Positions 33,985 through 45,787 of a DNA stretch of 64,000 nucleotides are shown here, piece by piece (position 1 is the stretch's first letter; each line of letters opens with the position of its first letter). The position numbers and the translations under genes were made by a program. Under the pieces are notes generated by a model. The model was not told where the DNA came from, did not search any database, and worked only from the letters and a program-made list of their open reading frames with translations. This DNA is from Phoma sp. XZ068 (Eukaryota > Ascomycota > Dothideomycetes > Pleosporales > Didymellaceae): positions 1,302,001 through 1,366,000 of the forward strand of contig RBKR01000004.1 in NCBI GenBank assembly GCA_004835665.1, written 5' to 3'.

Positions 33985-34420
33985 CGCTGTATTCTCTACA
34001 GTCTTTGAAAGCACGCGTTGTTCGCTGCTGTGGCAGTAACTGCGGTTTGCACCCGTCTGCTTATTGCGTGCGGTGATAAGTTCTGGTGAGCGCAGCGACG
34101 TTGCCATTTTTGACCTGATGCGGACCCACCGCTAGCGCCGCTTGGCAGGAAGGCGCACCCCTTGCTGGCGTCGCAGCCCTGCGGGAGTTAGGGAGATCGC
34201 GCTCGGCGCGGTGACGGCATTTGCGGGCAGCTAAAGGCATCTTTTACACTGCTCAACAACGATGTTCTCATAGGGCCATTGACGTTTTTTGCGCGTGCTC
34301 GAATCCATTACAATTGCTTAGGTAGCTATTCCTCTTCATTGTGCATCAAATAATAGCTTTGAAACAGTCATTCATGGCACAAGTACATGTAACTGACCAT
34401 GCCTTCAGACGGACGATACA
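33985..34420. promoter_or_regulatory. Divergent promoter region NAF1 / ALG9
   Basis: 436 bp between the two chosen start codons. An ATG at 34399, 22 bp before the ALG9 start, is in another frame and would overlap the ALG9 coding start if transcribed. No other element is clear. Confidence 0.4.
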
Positions 34421-36317
34421 ATGCCTCCACCACCGCCGAAACAGGGGGTACCTATTGCCTCCAGGCCGCCAGTAAGAGCTCAGAAGCCGCCTCACGAGCT
34501 CGAACCTATCATTGCATTCTACATCTTCGCTGCCGCCAACATCGTCGCTGCGTTCTTCGCACCAATTCAAGACTGCGATGAGGTCTTCAATTACTGGGAG
34601 CCTACACACTATCTGAACCATGGCTATGGATTGCAGACGTGGGAGTACTCTCCTGAATATGCCATCCGCAGCTGGACATACACTGGGATACACTCGCTGG
34701 TCATCAAGCTGGGTATGATGCCACTCCGCTTCTTTGGATTTGCCAGGACGAAGACCGCAGAGTTCTACTTCCTGCGTACCTTCCTGGCGATCGTCTGTGC
34801 CTTGTGCCAGACACGGCTCTGCTCGGTGGTTGCAAGAACGTTCAACCCGCGTGTGGCACTTTTCTTCATCTTCGTGATGGTATTCAGCCCAGGCATGTAC
34901 CATGCTGCACCGGCCTATTTACCATCCAGCTTCGCCATGTATACGACGATGCTGGGGTTTTCTGCCTTCATGGACTGGACTGGCGGCATCAGAACTGCTC
35001 AGGGTTTGATGTGGTTTGGTATTGGAACACTACTTGGATGGCCTTTCGCAGGGGCACTTGTGCTGCCCTTTGTTGCAGAGGAGGTGTTCTTGGCCTCTCT
35101 TACTGGTGCAGGCATTGAGTGCATCAGAAGGCTTGCTGATGGGTTCGTTCGGTCGCTCGTCATATTGGTAAGACTGATGAAACTGCTATCAGAATATTTG
35201 CTCATACCTTGCAGGCATTGCAGATAGCCCTCGACACATTCTTCTATAAAACGATTACATGCGTGCCGTGGAACATTGTCATGTATAATGTGTTCAGTGG
35301 CGGGAGCAGAGGTCCTGATATCTACGGCGTTGAACCATGGCACTTCTATGTTCGCAACCTCGCTTTAAACTTCAACATCTGGTTCTTCCTGGCTTTAGGG
35401 GCATTACCATTGATCCTTATCCAGCATCTGTTGCTGCAAAAGTCAGTCTCCAAGCAAACGCTCTTGCGAAGCATCGTCTTCGTAAGTCCATTCTATCTGT
35501 GGGTTGGCATTTTCACACTGCAGCCTCACAAAGAGGAGCGTTTCATGTATCCAGCGTACCCTGCACTGGCACTGAACGCCGCCATTGCGCTACATATTCT
35601 GCTTGCCAACCTAGGATCGACCGACCCAAGCCGTCTGGTCAGTAGGATCCCACCGCAGGTGAAGCTTCTTATTGTCAGTCTTCCGCTATTAGTAGCCTTC
35701 GACGTGGGCGTGCTTCGAACCATCGGTACCCTCACGGCATATTCAGCACCCCTGAAGGTGTACACACCTCTACACCAGGCAGGAGTCAGCAAGCCTGGCG
35801 ATAATGTGTGTCTTGGCAAGGAGTGGTATCGATTTCCGTCGTCTTATCTTCTGCCAGACCGTGTTCGGCCCAAGTTCATCAAGAGCGAATTTTCTGGGCT
35901 ACTACCCGGCGAGTTCAGCGAGGCCAACATAGGCGGGTTCGGCTTGTTCCCTGGCACATGGCTCGTTCCTTCTGGCATGAACGACGAAAACATCGAGGAT
36001 CCAGGCAAATACGTAAGTCTGCATCGGAACCCGTGAAGGTTCGTACTGACATTCTATAGACAAGCATCGAGCATTGCGAGTTCCTTGTTGACTCAAGCCT
36101 CCCTGGAACGGCGCCAACAGCCCTTGAGCCCAACTACATCGCAGACACTGAGCATTGGGAGAAGTTGAAGTGCGAGCCTTTCCTTGATGTCTCACGGACG
36201 CACCTCTTGAGCCGTCTGTTATGGGTACCAGACCTTCCATTTGTGCCGGAGCAATTCCGTCGTGAGTGGGGTCAGTACTGCCTGCTGCAACGAAAGGTCT
36301 CCAACAAGACTATCTAA
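34421..36317 (+). CDS. ALG9: Dolichyl-P-Man alpha-1,2-mannosyltransferase ALG9
   Basis: ER-membrane mannosyltransferase of family GT22. It adds alpha-1,2-mannoses from dolichyl-phosphate mannose to the lumenal lipid-linked oligosaccharide for N-glycosylation. Three exons with introns 35168-35214 and 36013-36059 give 600 residues. A short Pro-rich N-terminus leads into the first membrane helix and the lumenal catalytic loop DCDEVFNYWEPTHYL, characteristic of ALG9. Many hydrophobic segments follow, and near the middle comes the GT22 signature HKEERFMYPAYP. The soluble C-terminal part ends REWGQYCLLQRKVSNKTI. ALG12 and the GPI mannosyltransferases were considered, but the first loop fits ALG9. 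An out-of-frame ATG lies 22 bp upstream of the chosen start. Confidence 0.93.
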
Positions 36318-36839
36318 GACGCATCTCATATACTGAACGGAGAAATGGATCGCCAAGTCCTGATCTCATAGGATGAATTAAAAGCATGGCAAGCGAAGTG
36401 ACCGATGCGCTTCGAGTCAGACTAAGATAGCTCATGATCCCGACAAGGAAGCAGAGCTACACGAGGTACATAAGTAATCCTCTGAGCCTATCGCAGCGGT
36501 TGCAGCTCTCTGATAGGGACCCACATCACAGGCACGCTAACCAGGTGGGGTAGTGCGGTCCTCTTCCCGTCCAGATAAACAGGCATTGACGACACTGGGG
36601 TTGACCCCACAATTCACGGGGTCATTCAAGAGCGTTATCGTCGTGTACAGATGTACGAGAAACCATGCAAGATAGTGAAATGCGTCTATCTCATAGGCAT
36701 ATATTACGCGCAGTCCTCTCATTTGGTCGCAGACCCCTAGTACCATCCTTTGCATCAACGTACGCTTCGTGAGCATCCTTATACATATCATTTAAGCTGG
36801 ATGTGACCACTAGAGCTCCTTGAGTTTGAGCATCGAGCC
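36318..36839. other. Intergenic region
   Basis: 522 bp between ALG9 and the DUF3445 gene on the same strand. It should hold the ALG9 3' end and the next promoter. No gene or repeat is supported. Confidence 0.6.
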
Positions 36840-38362
36840 ATGTCTACCTTGTCGGCTCGAAGTCGTGAGCGTGCTGAACAGCTCGTCGGTGTTGTAAAAC
36901 ACCAGTGCAACACAGCACCTGCAAAACTCCATTCAGCATGGCAAGATAGGAATGTTCGACCGAAGCTAATAGCTTATGCTGGACTTGTCATTGTGACCGG
37001 CGTATGGCTAGCGATCACACTCCTGCTTCGACTCCGTCCCCGAAAGCGTCAAACTGCCACGCCTCCAGGCACGCCAGACCCCGAGAAACGCTCACTTTTC
37101 AAAGCCGTAGATCGAAAGCCAGGAGGTATTCAATCACATCTCACACACTCGTGGTGACCCTTGCAGTGTGTGCTCTCAATCACCCTACTGACCCCCACTA
37201 GTATGGACACCCTCACCCTTTCGTCGTCCAACCGCCACTCCCTACCCTTCCTGGTCTATAATCTCCACCAAACCGCTACCTTACCGCCCTTTCCGCTATG
37301 GCCCCAAGTACAACATCACCATGGGTCTGCGCTCCATGCACTGGGATGACTGGATCGAGCTTGACAACGAGTACCTCAAGTTCCACTCACTGAAAGCCTC
37401 TCGTATATTTGAGCGCGGAAGAAAATGCTGCAAGACAGGACCTGAAGCGTGGGACGCCGCAGTCGAGCTACTCGAAGAATTGTGTGCGTATCTGCCAATG
37501 AGATACCCCACGTTATTCCGACGCTTGGAAGATGGGAGAGAGGGCGTAAAGAATCTAGCCACAGATGAAACATTTGATATCAAGGAGAGACTCGAAATGA
37601 GGAAAGATGACCCGATGGAAGTCTGCGCACGTCTGACACAGGATGATCTGGCAATCATGATCGAGGTATGTATCTCTAGGCGAAATTACTACACCGATCC
37701 AATTTGACTTGTTTCTAGCGACCAGACGGCCAATACTACCTCCTCGCAGGCGCCATCCTTCTTGCCGGCTTCTGGCGTTTAGAAGACAAGTTCGGCATGC
37801 CCCTATCCGAAATCCATACCAGCGGCGACGTTCCACAATACAAGGAGAAGCTTGAGAAGGGCATGCTCAATATGTTTAAAAGGCTGCAGCCTGACAAGCC
37901 GGTGCTGAGGAACAATTACTTCATCCAGGTTGATGATAATTTGGCATGGAGCGAGAGCTTGGGTAGTGAGGACGAAGACGGGATCAATTGGGGTAGTGCA
38001 GCGAAGGTGGAGGGGGTTGGGAGGGTATGGTTCAGGAGTGAACGCCAGAGTCTAAGAAGGTGAGTTGTGATCAGTTGCATTGTTGTAGCCTTACTAACAG
38101 CAGCAGGCTCCCGAAAACCGGCGGCATCGTTTTCACTATCAGGACCTACTTCCACCCTATCACTGAGATCTGCAAGGAACCGTATGTGCCAGGTAGACTC
38201 GCAAGTGCGATGCGTAGTTGGGGCGATGACGTGAGCAGATACAAAGGGAAGGCTCAGTATGCGGATGTGGTATTGCAGTATCTCGATGACATGCACGAGA
38301 AGCAAGTAGAAGCGGGTCTGGACCTGGAGAAAGAGGATGAGGTCAGATCGTATCCTTATTAA
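36840..38362 (+). CDS. Membrane-anchored DUF3445 (haem-dependent oxidative N-demethylase-like) protein
   Basis: Protein of the DUF3445/HRQ family, whose bacterial members include haem-dependent oxidative N-demethylase alpha subunits. The fungal substrate is unknown. Four exons (36840-37125, 37202-37665, 37719-38059, 38107-38362) join in phase to 448 residues. A soluble head of about 42 residues precedes one membrane helix (about residues 43-64, LIAYAGLVIVTGVWLAITLL) followed by RLRPRKR, so it is probably a signal-anchored protein. The family domain begins near PYRPFRYGPKYNITMGLR and contains MHWDDWIELD. It continues with NNYFIQVDDNLAW and ends with the characteristic RSERQSLRRLPKTGGIVFTI. The intron 3 acceptor is a CAG triplet repeat, and the third CAG keeps the reading RRLPKTGG. 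No partner flavin or ferredoxin subunit gene is nearby. Confidence 0.85.
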
Positions 38363-38483
38363 AGCCTCCACCAGGAGTCTGGCAAGACCTGTTTTCTTCT
38401 TAGAGTTATTACAACGTATTGATGAGCCTTATTTAGAAAAAGACATTGCGAATGAGCACTTTGCTTATTTATCATACTCGAGG

Positions 38484-41017
38484 CTATTGATATGCGTGTC
38501 CTTCAGTGGGACGCTCTGCCAACAGGGACGTGAATGCGCAGTGTCGCACGATCTGGCCGTCTTTGACTTCTCCGACACCATTACTCACATCTCCCCACTG
38601 CACAGCCTGCAGCCATGGCTCTGCCTCGTATCGTTTGAGATGGCAAGCTGCACTGATAACCACGCTCATGGACATCTCACCCAATCCAGTACTGAGCCGT
38701 CGGAATCCAGCTATGGCTATCGTAGCAGCCATCATAGCGAAGTTAACGGAGATGAGCGCTATCATGCCGGCAGCACTATAACCTAACCTGACCATCTGAT
38801 CCTTAGAGTCGATCTGTCCATCTCTCATCCCATCGAAGCGCGCCATGAAAAGACCCTGTGAACACAGGTAATGCAGCGCCGCACTGGAAGCCATCAGTGG
38901 GAGAGCATACGTTGTTGGTAGTGTGAAGAAGTGACTGGCGCGCTGTTGACCCTTAGGACGTTCACTAATTCTCAAGCCTTTCTTAACCCTAGTGAGTCGA
39001 TCGAACTCCTGCGCAATCAACAGCTTGCTCCAGATGTTCGTATAAAATACGTAAAGTAGCGAGAAGCCTAATTGTGGAATATTGGCCGTGAGGATTGTGG
39101 GGACAATCACTGAAGACCTTGGATCATCGCTTCTCAGGCTGGCTAGTGATTGTATGTTAGCTCCTCCAAGGCCGCTGTCGAATGCCGTGCCGTTTGTCTC
39201 GGAGATGGCCCAGTAGAGCGTGCAGCTGAGAATAATCACATAGCCTGCTGAGATGCCAACAGTAGAGAAGAACTCTGTCGTGTTGGCTCCTGTCCACCAT
39301 CGAGGACAAGCGTTGGTAAAGATTTGTGGGGTGTATGGAAGTTTAAAGTCATCCTGTTCGGATTTGGCGGCTGTCCACCATCGACGCCGAGTCTTCTTCA
39401 AGGTTTGTGGCGATTCAGAAGGTACAAAACCGTATTTCCGGACCTGGGCCGAAGACACGAGACACATGTCCTTGGTAACCGGATCCTGCGTCTTGAGAAA
39501 CGAAGTGACTGCATCGCCTAGAGTGCGCAGAAACTCGCCATCTGGGTGGGTGAAGACGAGGATTGCAATGGCCAATACCTTGATCACGCTGAACACAACC
39601 ACAGCGAGCATGATATAGGCATTGTACTGCAAGTGGCAAAGTTCTGGTGCGATGCGGGCGAAGCAGTGGTCCACAGGGTGGCCATAGACTGTCCAATCCT
39701 CTGTTGTCCAATTCTTTGGCTTAACCCATTTCCGTGCGTAGTTCCTACTGCAGCGGTCTGTTTCGTTATAGTTGCTCGCCTTGAGCTGATCGTGGCATAT
39801 CCAATGAAAAGGATCCTGGTTTGTATCCTTTTTATCTTCGCTTAATGAACGTTGAGGATAACGCGTCCACAGAACCGGAGAGTTGGGCTGAACGTTTTTG
39901 GAAACGATAAGCACATCGCTGTAGCTCTGCATAAATCCTTCAGCAAAGCTTTCGAAGCATTGTTGACGCGTTAACTTCCAATAGGCATCTGCTCCGCTGG
40001 CTCGTGCTTCGTAGAGGAGTTGTTCATCTGGCGAGTCGATCCTTCTATTTGGGTCCCGGACTTCGTTCAGAAACTGTATGATTATGCTGTCGTTTTTGAC
40101 GTCCCAGTAACAGTTACCGCCGTTGCAATGCTTACGATCCTGGGGCCACTGAAGCTGTTCGGATGGAAATCGGAGCGCTGGTGAAGAGTTCTCAGGTGTG
40201 ACTAGGAATGCCGTGTTGTCCAAGAAGTCTTGATCTACCACGGCTACTGCATATTGGTACGTCTCCGTGGTTGTGAAAAATACGGCATTAAAACTACAGT
40301 CGAGTTAGTACATGTTCAAGTCTACGACTAAATGACTTACACAAGATGGAGAGGTAAGCTAGTAACAGCCAACACACTCCAGATAGCTGCGTGCCTTTTG
40401 CTCACATATATTAGATTCCTCCAACTCTGCGTCCCTATTTCAAGCCACTTCCCCTTTTTGTGAGCTTTGTCCACCTCTTCTCTGGTTGGAGATGTCGTTC
40501 CCTGCATCGCATAGGTCGAAGCTCCTAATATTAACGTCGAGATAACGTTCAGTCCGACCTTGATCCCGGTTTCCATTCTGCTGACCTCCGTACAATTAGC
40601 TATGCGAATCGTACCGTTCACATCGTCGTACTCAAAGTATAGCCAGAGGAAGACGGAGACATTGACGAGGAGAGCTGCTAGACTGAACAAAAAAGCACGG
40701 AGTAACCCAGCCCGCCATCCTGCTATGAAGTTGCCATAGACGAGGGAGACCACTCGTGTCCCAAACCGACGATCCTCAAGATCTTCCAGTCGTTCTACCC
40801 AAGTCTTCCGGTGAGTAACGGTGTATTCAAAAGTAGTAGAGGCTCCGCCCGTGTACGCTGTATTCGTTCGCATAGGTTCAAAGCTACTACTGGAGTGGGC
40901 CTCTACATGGCCAATGATATCCATCTTGGTTTGCGAAGGGTAGGCTGGTAATATTATATGTTGATCTTCTGCCGGTTCTTGGTGCGGCACGCGCTTAAAG
41001 CGTTGCGGGAGCCGCAT
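38484..41017 (-). CDS. DUF6536 multi-pass membrane protein
   Basis: Large fungal membrane protein of unknown function. Two exons separated by an intron at 40294-40340 (GTAAGT donor, TACTAAC branch, GTAG acceptor) give 828 residues from the ATG at 41017. An in-frame ATG at 40924 (MDIIGHVEAHSSS) would give 797 residues and may be the true start. The DUF6536 region starts at GWRAGLLRAFLFSLAALLVN, with a hydrophobic helix and a Cys-containing lumenal loop. A long extracellular or lumenal segment carries several Cys pairs and N-glycosylation sequons (for example CSRNYARKWVKPKNWTTE). Further membrane helices follow in the C-terminal half, alternating with cytosolic loops. It is convergent with the DUF3445 gene across 121 bp. 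Confidence 0.82.
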
Positions 41018-42497
41018 GGTATACCAGATATATAATCGTCAGCCTTGCCCTGCCCGGCCCTGCCTTGCGAAGCGACGGGAAGGCTGCGAAATCCAGTCGA
41101 CTGACGAGAGTGTAGAGGGTCCCTCGAATTTGTGAATTTCAGTCGTATTAGGCGGAAATTGTCGTAGGAAAGAAGAAAATTAAGTTGGATCGGAAGTTGC
41201 AAGGCTGCGCGCCTCCAAGCGACAGTGCTTAAGGCGCCCAGTTTTGGCCCCCAATTGATACACACCGATACAAGAGGATCTACGCCACTCCTATTTGTGA
41301 AGGCAGGCACAGTCAGCGAGGGCAAACATCCCCGAAACGATGACCCATAGAGACATTCCGGCCATATGCGTGGCGCAAAGCCTAGGTGACAGAATGAAAG
41401 ACTTTTCCATGTTGACGACGCCAGCTGATCGTCGTGAGCACTGTTCATCCGCGGAGCACCCTCATGCGTCTTGATCTAGGCCACAGCGGTCAAATTTATA
41501 CGGCTGAAGTCCATCGTGAACCAAGGCAGACAGACTCAAACGACGGCAGCTTTGGCTCGGAGAACACATCGTGGCATCGTGGACTGTGATGAGGTTGCCG
41601 GCACAGGCGAGTGCGAATCTTAAGAGAGCAAGCAATTAGTGAACTTTCTGATGTATGACTGGCTGTGCGGCAAGGTGTCTGAAGTGTATGAGGCTCTGCG
41701 GAGCTAGCGTATCTAAAATGGTATTGTTTGTGACGGACGCTAGCGATAGCCTTGGACCTGCTCCACGAGGCTGGAGGGTATCTTTCCTGCCCTTCATCTT
41801 CATCATCGATTTCGAAACAGATCCGACCTTCGTGAAGCTATGGTTTAACTAGATAATGGCTTCGAGTAGAGAGACTGGGGCATTGCCATCTGAACTGCTC
41901 AGCCTGCTCTGGGGTGAGGCTGATTTGCAGCTACTCTTTGCGGCGCGATGTTCGCATGTCTGAGGACAGGAGGTTGCATGACAAGGCCAGTATCTATTTG
42001 AGCGTGAATCAGTGATGAAAAATTGTCTCTCGCATTTGTTTTGTTTTTGTTCAATGTCTCGTGTTCATATTCATTCACGGGCGTCCTCACGGCTAGGAAC
42101 TCTCCATTCGACGTTGTGCACGCTTGCATAGTTATCCGTTGCAGATGTTCGATCCATTCAATAAGATAAGAAGATGTATGGCACACGAAACCTGGGCTGC
42201 AGGACACAGTCTGCCTCGCACAGTAGTGTGGAAAGAGACAAAGGCAAGCGTGAAGAAAACTCCTGATGGTGAGAAGCCCAGTGCAGAACAGATTTAGTCC
42301 CGATTGCCCTGTCCGCATGAGACTGAGAGATGTGACGTGGGTAAGAGTCGTGGTTGCCATCTTGCCATTTCGATTAGTCACGATGTAAACAGTATAGCTC
42401 TCACCTCCACGACTGCTGGGCATACCTCACAACATCAACTCAGAAAGCTCCCCATCTACTGCTTCAAGGATCTTCTACGCCTCCCCTGAATACTAAC
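41018..42497. other. Divergent intergenic region
   Basis: 1.5 kb between the divergent DUF6536 and Cys-motif genes. A 174-codon minus-strand frame (41899-42423) exists, but it has poor composition and lies where the plus-strand gene's promoter must be. I do not accept it. No RNA gene or repeat is seen. Confidence 0.55.
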
Positions 42498-44556
42498 ATG
42501 GCTGTGCAGGTCTTTTCACCGGCAATGACCGCAACGCGGCAGGTCAAGATAGAAGACCCATCTTCACCACCGCCCTCAATCCAGAACTCGTCTGGCGTAC
42601 TAGAAGATGGAGAGATTGACGAGCACCAGGCTCCATTTAGCGCATTACGCAGTAAGTATAATCTTCCCGCCCACTTCGTAGCTTACATACTTGCAGGTGA
42701 GCTGCAGCTGCCCATGTCTGGGCGTCACTCACTGGAGCATCGATTCGAGATGCTTGAGCACCAGCACAACGAGCTTCAAAGTATGGCCTCCACGTACAGG
42801 GAGGTGATCCTAGGTTTCTCTGTCACCAAAGATCAGACGGTGTCTATCGATCAGCTGCGAGCAGAAGCTGGTCGTGACGGCCTGAGAGCGAAAGCCCTCG
42901 AGGCAGACGTGCTCCGGCCACTCGTCAGAGAAGCTGGCGGGCTGCAAGCTATGATCTCTCAAATCCACACAATGAGAACGCTCACTGCTAAGGCAGGCGG
43001 GCTTCGAGAGCTTGAGATGTTGGTCTCGAATCTCCGTACGATCCGAGACACACTGAACGGGCATAGTGGCTCTCACGGGCTTGGTGCCTGGGCTTCGGAG
43101 GTTCGAGATCTACTCACACTGAAGTCTCAGGTGGAAGCACCGAATGGCATGAGAGAGAAGGCTGTTAGGTACGAAAGGCTTATGCAGGCTTTCACCGATG
43201 TGCAGGCTGCTGGCTCCTCGCAACAGCGCGGCACTTCTATCCCGACGATGAGCCCTCGAGTGGCGGCGAGCAACTTTGATGCTTCACCACCCAGTCGTGG
43301 TCAACCAGCTACAGCCCAGCACTTGTCAAGTGGTTCTGCAACTATGAATCCAGCACGAGCTCGTATGATTTCAGCAACCTCTCTTGAGGCCGATCCAGAC
43401 CGCGATCTGTACGAGGCTCCACCACCTATAGCAAGGCCATCCAACACAACGGGATCGAACAAAATACCCTTGGGTGCTCCCCAAGTGCAGCCCGTCGCGC
43501 AGGTTGCCCCCCAGACTGTGAGCTCGTCAAACTTGAAGCGAAAGGAACCTATGAACACAACACTTAGTGTACCAGCAAAACGCCCCCGAATCGATTTTGG
43601 TCGAGTCTCAGGCCTAGTGCAGACGTTTCTACCTCATACTAAGAGCGATGTGGTAGGTCGAGCCTCCAGTCAGGCGAACACTAACATTTTGCAAGCTGGG
43701 AGCGAAGCATTCAAGACTCGAGTTCAGTCCAGTCGGGGGAAGAGTGAGGGCGCTGCAATCGGTGTGGTAAATGTTCGACCGCAGGTGCAAAGTCAAGTAG
43801 GTCCTCCAAGATTACCTGACTGGATGCATGGAGGTGTCCGCTTTGGAGAGGTAGGATTTGCTTCCAACTCCAAAGCACGAATGCCACCTTGCTCGTCGAC
43901 GTTTTCAAGTCAGGATTCGGAGCCTACTGCAGACAAGCGATCAGGTCCTGTGCATCTGCCCACGATTGGTCCGAGTCTGACTCCATCGTTCTCGATTGCT
44001 GTGAAATCAGAGAGCAGCATTGGCGGACAAACAACAACACAATGGGCACCAAGTTCACTTCCTCTTGAACTCAGCGCGTTCAAGATGTTCTTCAAGTACC
44101 CGGTTGCGCTTTGGGTAGGTAGCGCTGACGGCTACACTACGTGGGATGCGTATCATTCGTACGACCTGAAGAGGAGTGCCCAGATTCCGGATGAGCTACT
44201 TGTATTTCTTCTGGGTGAGCTTGCCAACACATCAACTTTGGTAACGCCAGCACGTACAAGCAAATGGAGCCGAGTGGCAACACGTGCATCGCTAGGTGAG
44301 TAGAGATATTTGCACAGTCTAACGTGGCTGACCTCTTCCCAGATACGTGGTCGATGGAGACAGGTCTTCGGGCCTGTCCCAAGAGCGACGGGCGTGTCAG
44401 ACGTGCAACTCAAGCTTGGTCGGGTACGCACGACCATGTGCTTTGTTGCAGGACGTCAGCGGGGTACGAACCATGATCTTTCTGCCGCTTCGTGGGGATG
44501 TTCGAGGTGACAAGAGGTGGACCGACAAGGGGTACTGGATGAGAGAGGAGAAGTAG
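42498..44556 (+). CDS. Nuclear-type unknown protein with C-terminal Cys motif
   Basis: Unrecognised protein, 656 residues in the preferred model. Intron 1 (42652-42696, GTAAGT donor) is in phase, so an unspliced reading also stays open. Intron 2 is drawn at 44300-44342. Features in order: an N-terminal VLEDGEIDEH segment, a long helical region (about residues 50-210) with repeated AGGL motifs, a disordered Ser/Pro-rich middle, two basic patches (LKRKEP and PAKRPRIDFGR), and a C-terminal module. That module has hydrophobic ELSAFKMFFKYPVALW, CQTCNSSLVGYARPCALL and a WTDKGYW ending. The last exon reads sensibly only in the frame given by the GTAGAG donor at 44300. The stronger GTGAGT donor at 44296 leads to another frame and an early stop. 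A nuclear DNA- or chromatin-related role is inference. Confidence 0.68.
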
Positions 44557-44892
44557 CGTAAGTGTGTCTGTGTCGAATGGGGCTATTCGAAGGTTGCTTA
44601 GAGTAGCATGGACTCTGTTCGTGTGGGCATGCCCAGCAGATATGTCAGGCCTCCTGGTGTGGACTGTTATATGATACAAGGTCAAGTAGTATAGTTACAC
44701 GATGTATACCTAAATCAACTGGATATACTTGAAGCTGTTGCATGTGGTGGTCATGGTATGTTGTGACCGCGTCAAGAGAGTGATCCCAGCAGGTGTTGTC
44801 TTTGATTGTGTTTGATTTTGTTTTATGATTTTTATTTTCATAGCTTCGTCATGAATGTTGGCTTCTTCAACGGCACGACATGTACCTCGACG
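44557..44892. other. Convergent 3' intergenic region
   Basis: 336 bp between two convergent genes, the Cys-motif protein and NAA30. It is T- and A-rich around 44810-44845, as expected for 3' ends. Nothing else is seen. Confidence 0.6.
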
Positions 44893-45558
44893 TCACGAAA
44901 TCATGCCAGCGTCGTCTAGTCTCTGCATATCTGGGAGGCCCATGCCCATGTCATGTGTATGGGCGCCTTCAGGCCTCTTCAGGGCGGTACCCTCTTTCAG
45001 ATACAAAATCAGCCTGTAGGCAGCATTGCCGTTCAGATAGTACCTGTGCAGCTTCTTGGACCTCAAGAAGCCCAGGCGCTCGTACAGCTTCAGACTCGCC
45101 GTGTTGGTCATCTCCGTCTCCAGCACGACCTCGTCGGCGTCCCGGGCAGCCATGGCGTCAATGGCCATGGTGACGAGGCGCGAGGCAATGCCCTTGCCGC
45201 GGTGGGCCTCTTGGACGGCGAGCATGGCAATGTAGCCGCGGTAGGTGCCGGAGCGGTGGGGCTCGAGCTTGGAGATGATGACGCCGATGAGGTTCGAGTC
45301 GCTGTCTAGGGCCTGGAATACTGTCAGTGGAGATATTCGAAGACTTGTAGAGAGAAGTACCATAAAGCACAGATCCCCCCATTGGTACAGAAAGTAGCGG
45401 TACACATAGATGCTGTAGGGCTCGGAAAGGTCCTTGGAGATCAGCTGGCGGATCGAGGGCAGGCATTGCTCCTCCTTTGCGCCCTCGTACTGGACGTAGT
45501 GCAGCTCAGCAGGAGCCAGACTGGCGGCTGGCTGGGTGCCGGCATTGCTCTCTGCCAT
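44893..45558 (-). CDS. NAA30: N-alpha-acetyltransferase 30, NatC catalytic subunit (Mak3)
   Basis: Catalytic subunit of NatC, which co-translationally acetylates N-termini such as Met-Leu, Met-Ile and Met-Phe on ribosomes. Two exons with an intron at 45313-45360 give 205 residues from the ATG at 45558. The GNAT fold is complete. The substrate-side LSEPYSIYVYRYFLYQWGD typical of Mak3 lies in exon 1 and early exon 2. IGVIISKLEPHRSGTYRGYIAMLAV follows, then the acetyl-CoA loop AHRGKGIAS at about residue 103, then VVLETEMTNTASLKLYERLGF and a Tyr-rich end. The protein continues past the usual end with a short tail ending GMIS. Its intron is a multiple of three, so retention would insert 16 residues. 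It is divergent from LRO1. Confidence 0.93.
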   Translation of the reverse strand: MAESNAGTQPAASLAPAELHYVQYEGAKEEQCLPSIRQLISKDLSEPYSIYVYRYFLYQWGDLCFMVLLSTSLRISPLTVFQALDSDSNLIGVIISKLEPHRSGTYRGYIAMLAVQEAHRGKGIASRLVTMAIDAMAARDADEVVLETEMTNTASLKLYERLGFLRSKKLHRYYLNGNAAYRLILYLKEGTALKRPEGAHTHDMGMGLPDMQRLDDAGMIS

Positions 45559-45787
45559 GAGCACGCTCGCGGGAGGAGGTCGGATGGTTCCGAGTCGGAA
45601 TGCGATGGCAGCAGCGGCGGAGGCTCCGGTGGTGGGGTCCAATGGCTGCAGTGGCTGCAGGGGGGCGTCATTGGATGCAGGGGTCGCGTGGGTTTAAGTT
45701 TAACTGCATCACATGCGTGCCGGCACGCTCGGAGGTTTTGGGCTGCGTGCTCGAGCTGGCGCTTCCTCCTGCACGACGCCCTCTGCC
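45559..45787. promoter_or_regulatory. Compact divergent promoter NAA30 / LRO1
   Basis: Only 229 bp separate the two start codons. There are two CCAAT boxes, one on each strand (CCAAT at 45639-45643; ATTGG at 45670-45674), flanking two close GGCTGCAG copies. CCAAT boxes are bound by the HAP/CBC complex in fungi. Their opposite orientation fits a bidirectional promoter. Confidence 0.55.

Noticed and set aside
33985..34107. NAF1 extension to the ATG at 34107
   Set aside because: In frame and possible, but the 33984 ATG gives the N-terminus typical of fungal homologues, so it is kept only as an alternative.
41899..42423. 174-codon minus-strand open frame
   Set aside because: No family, poor composition, and it lies in the promoter area of the plus-strand gene at 42498.
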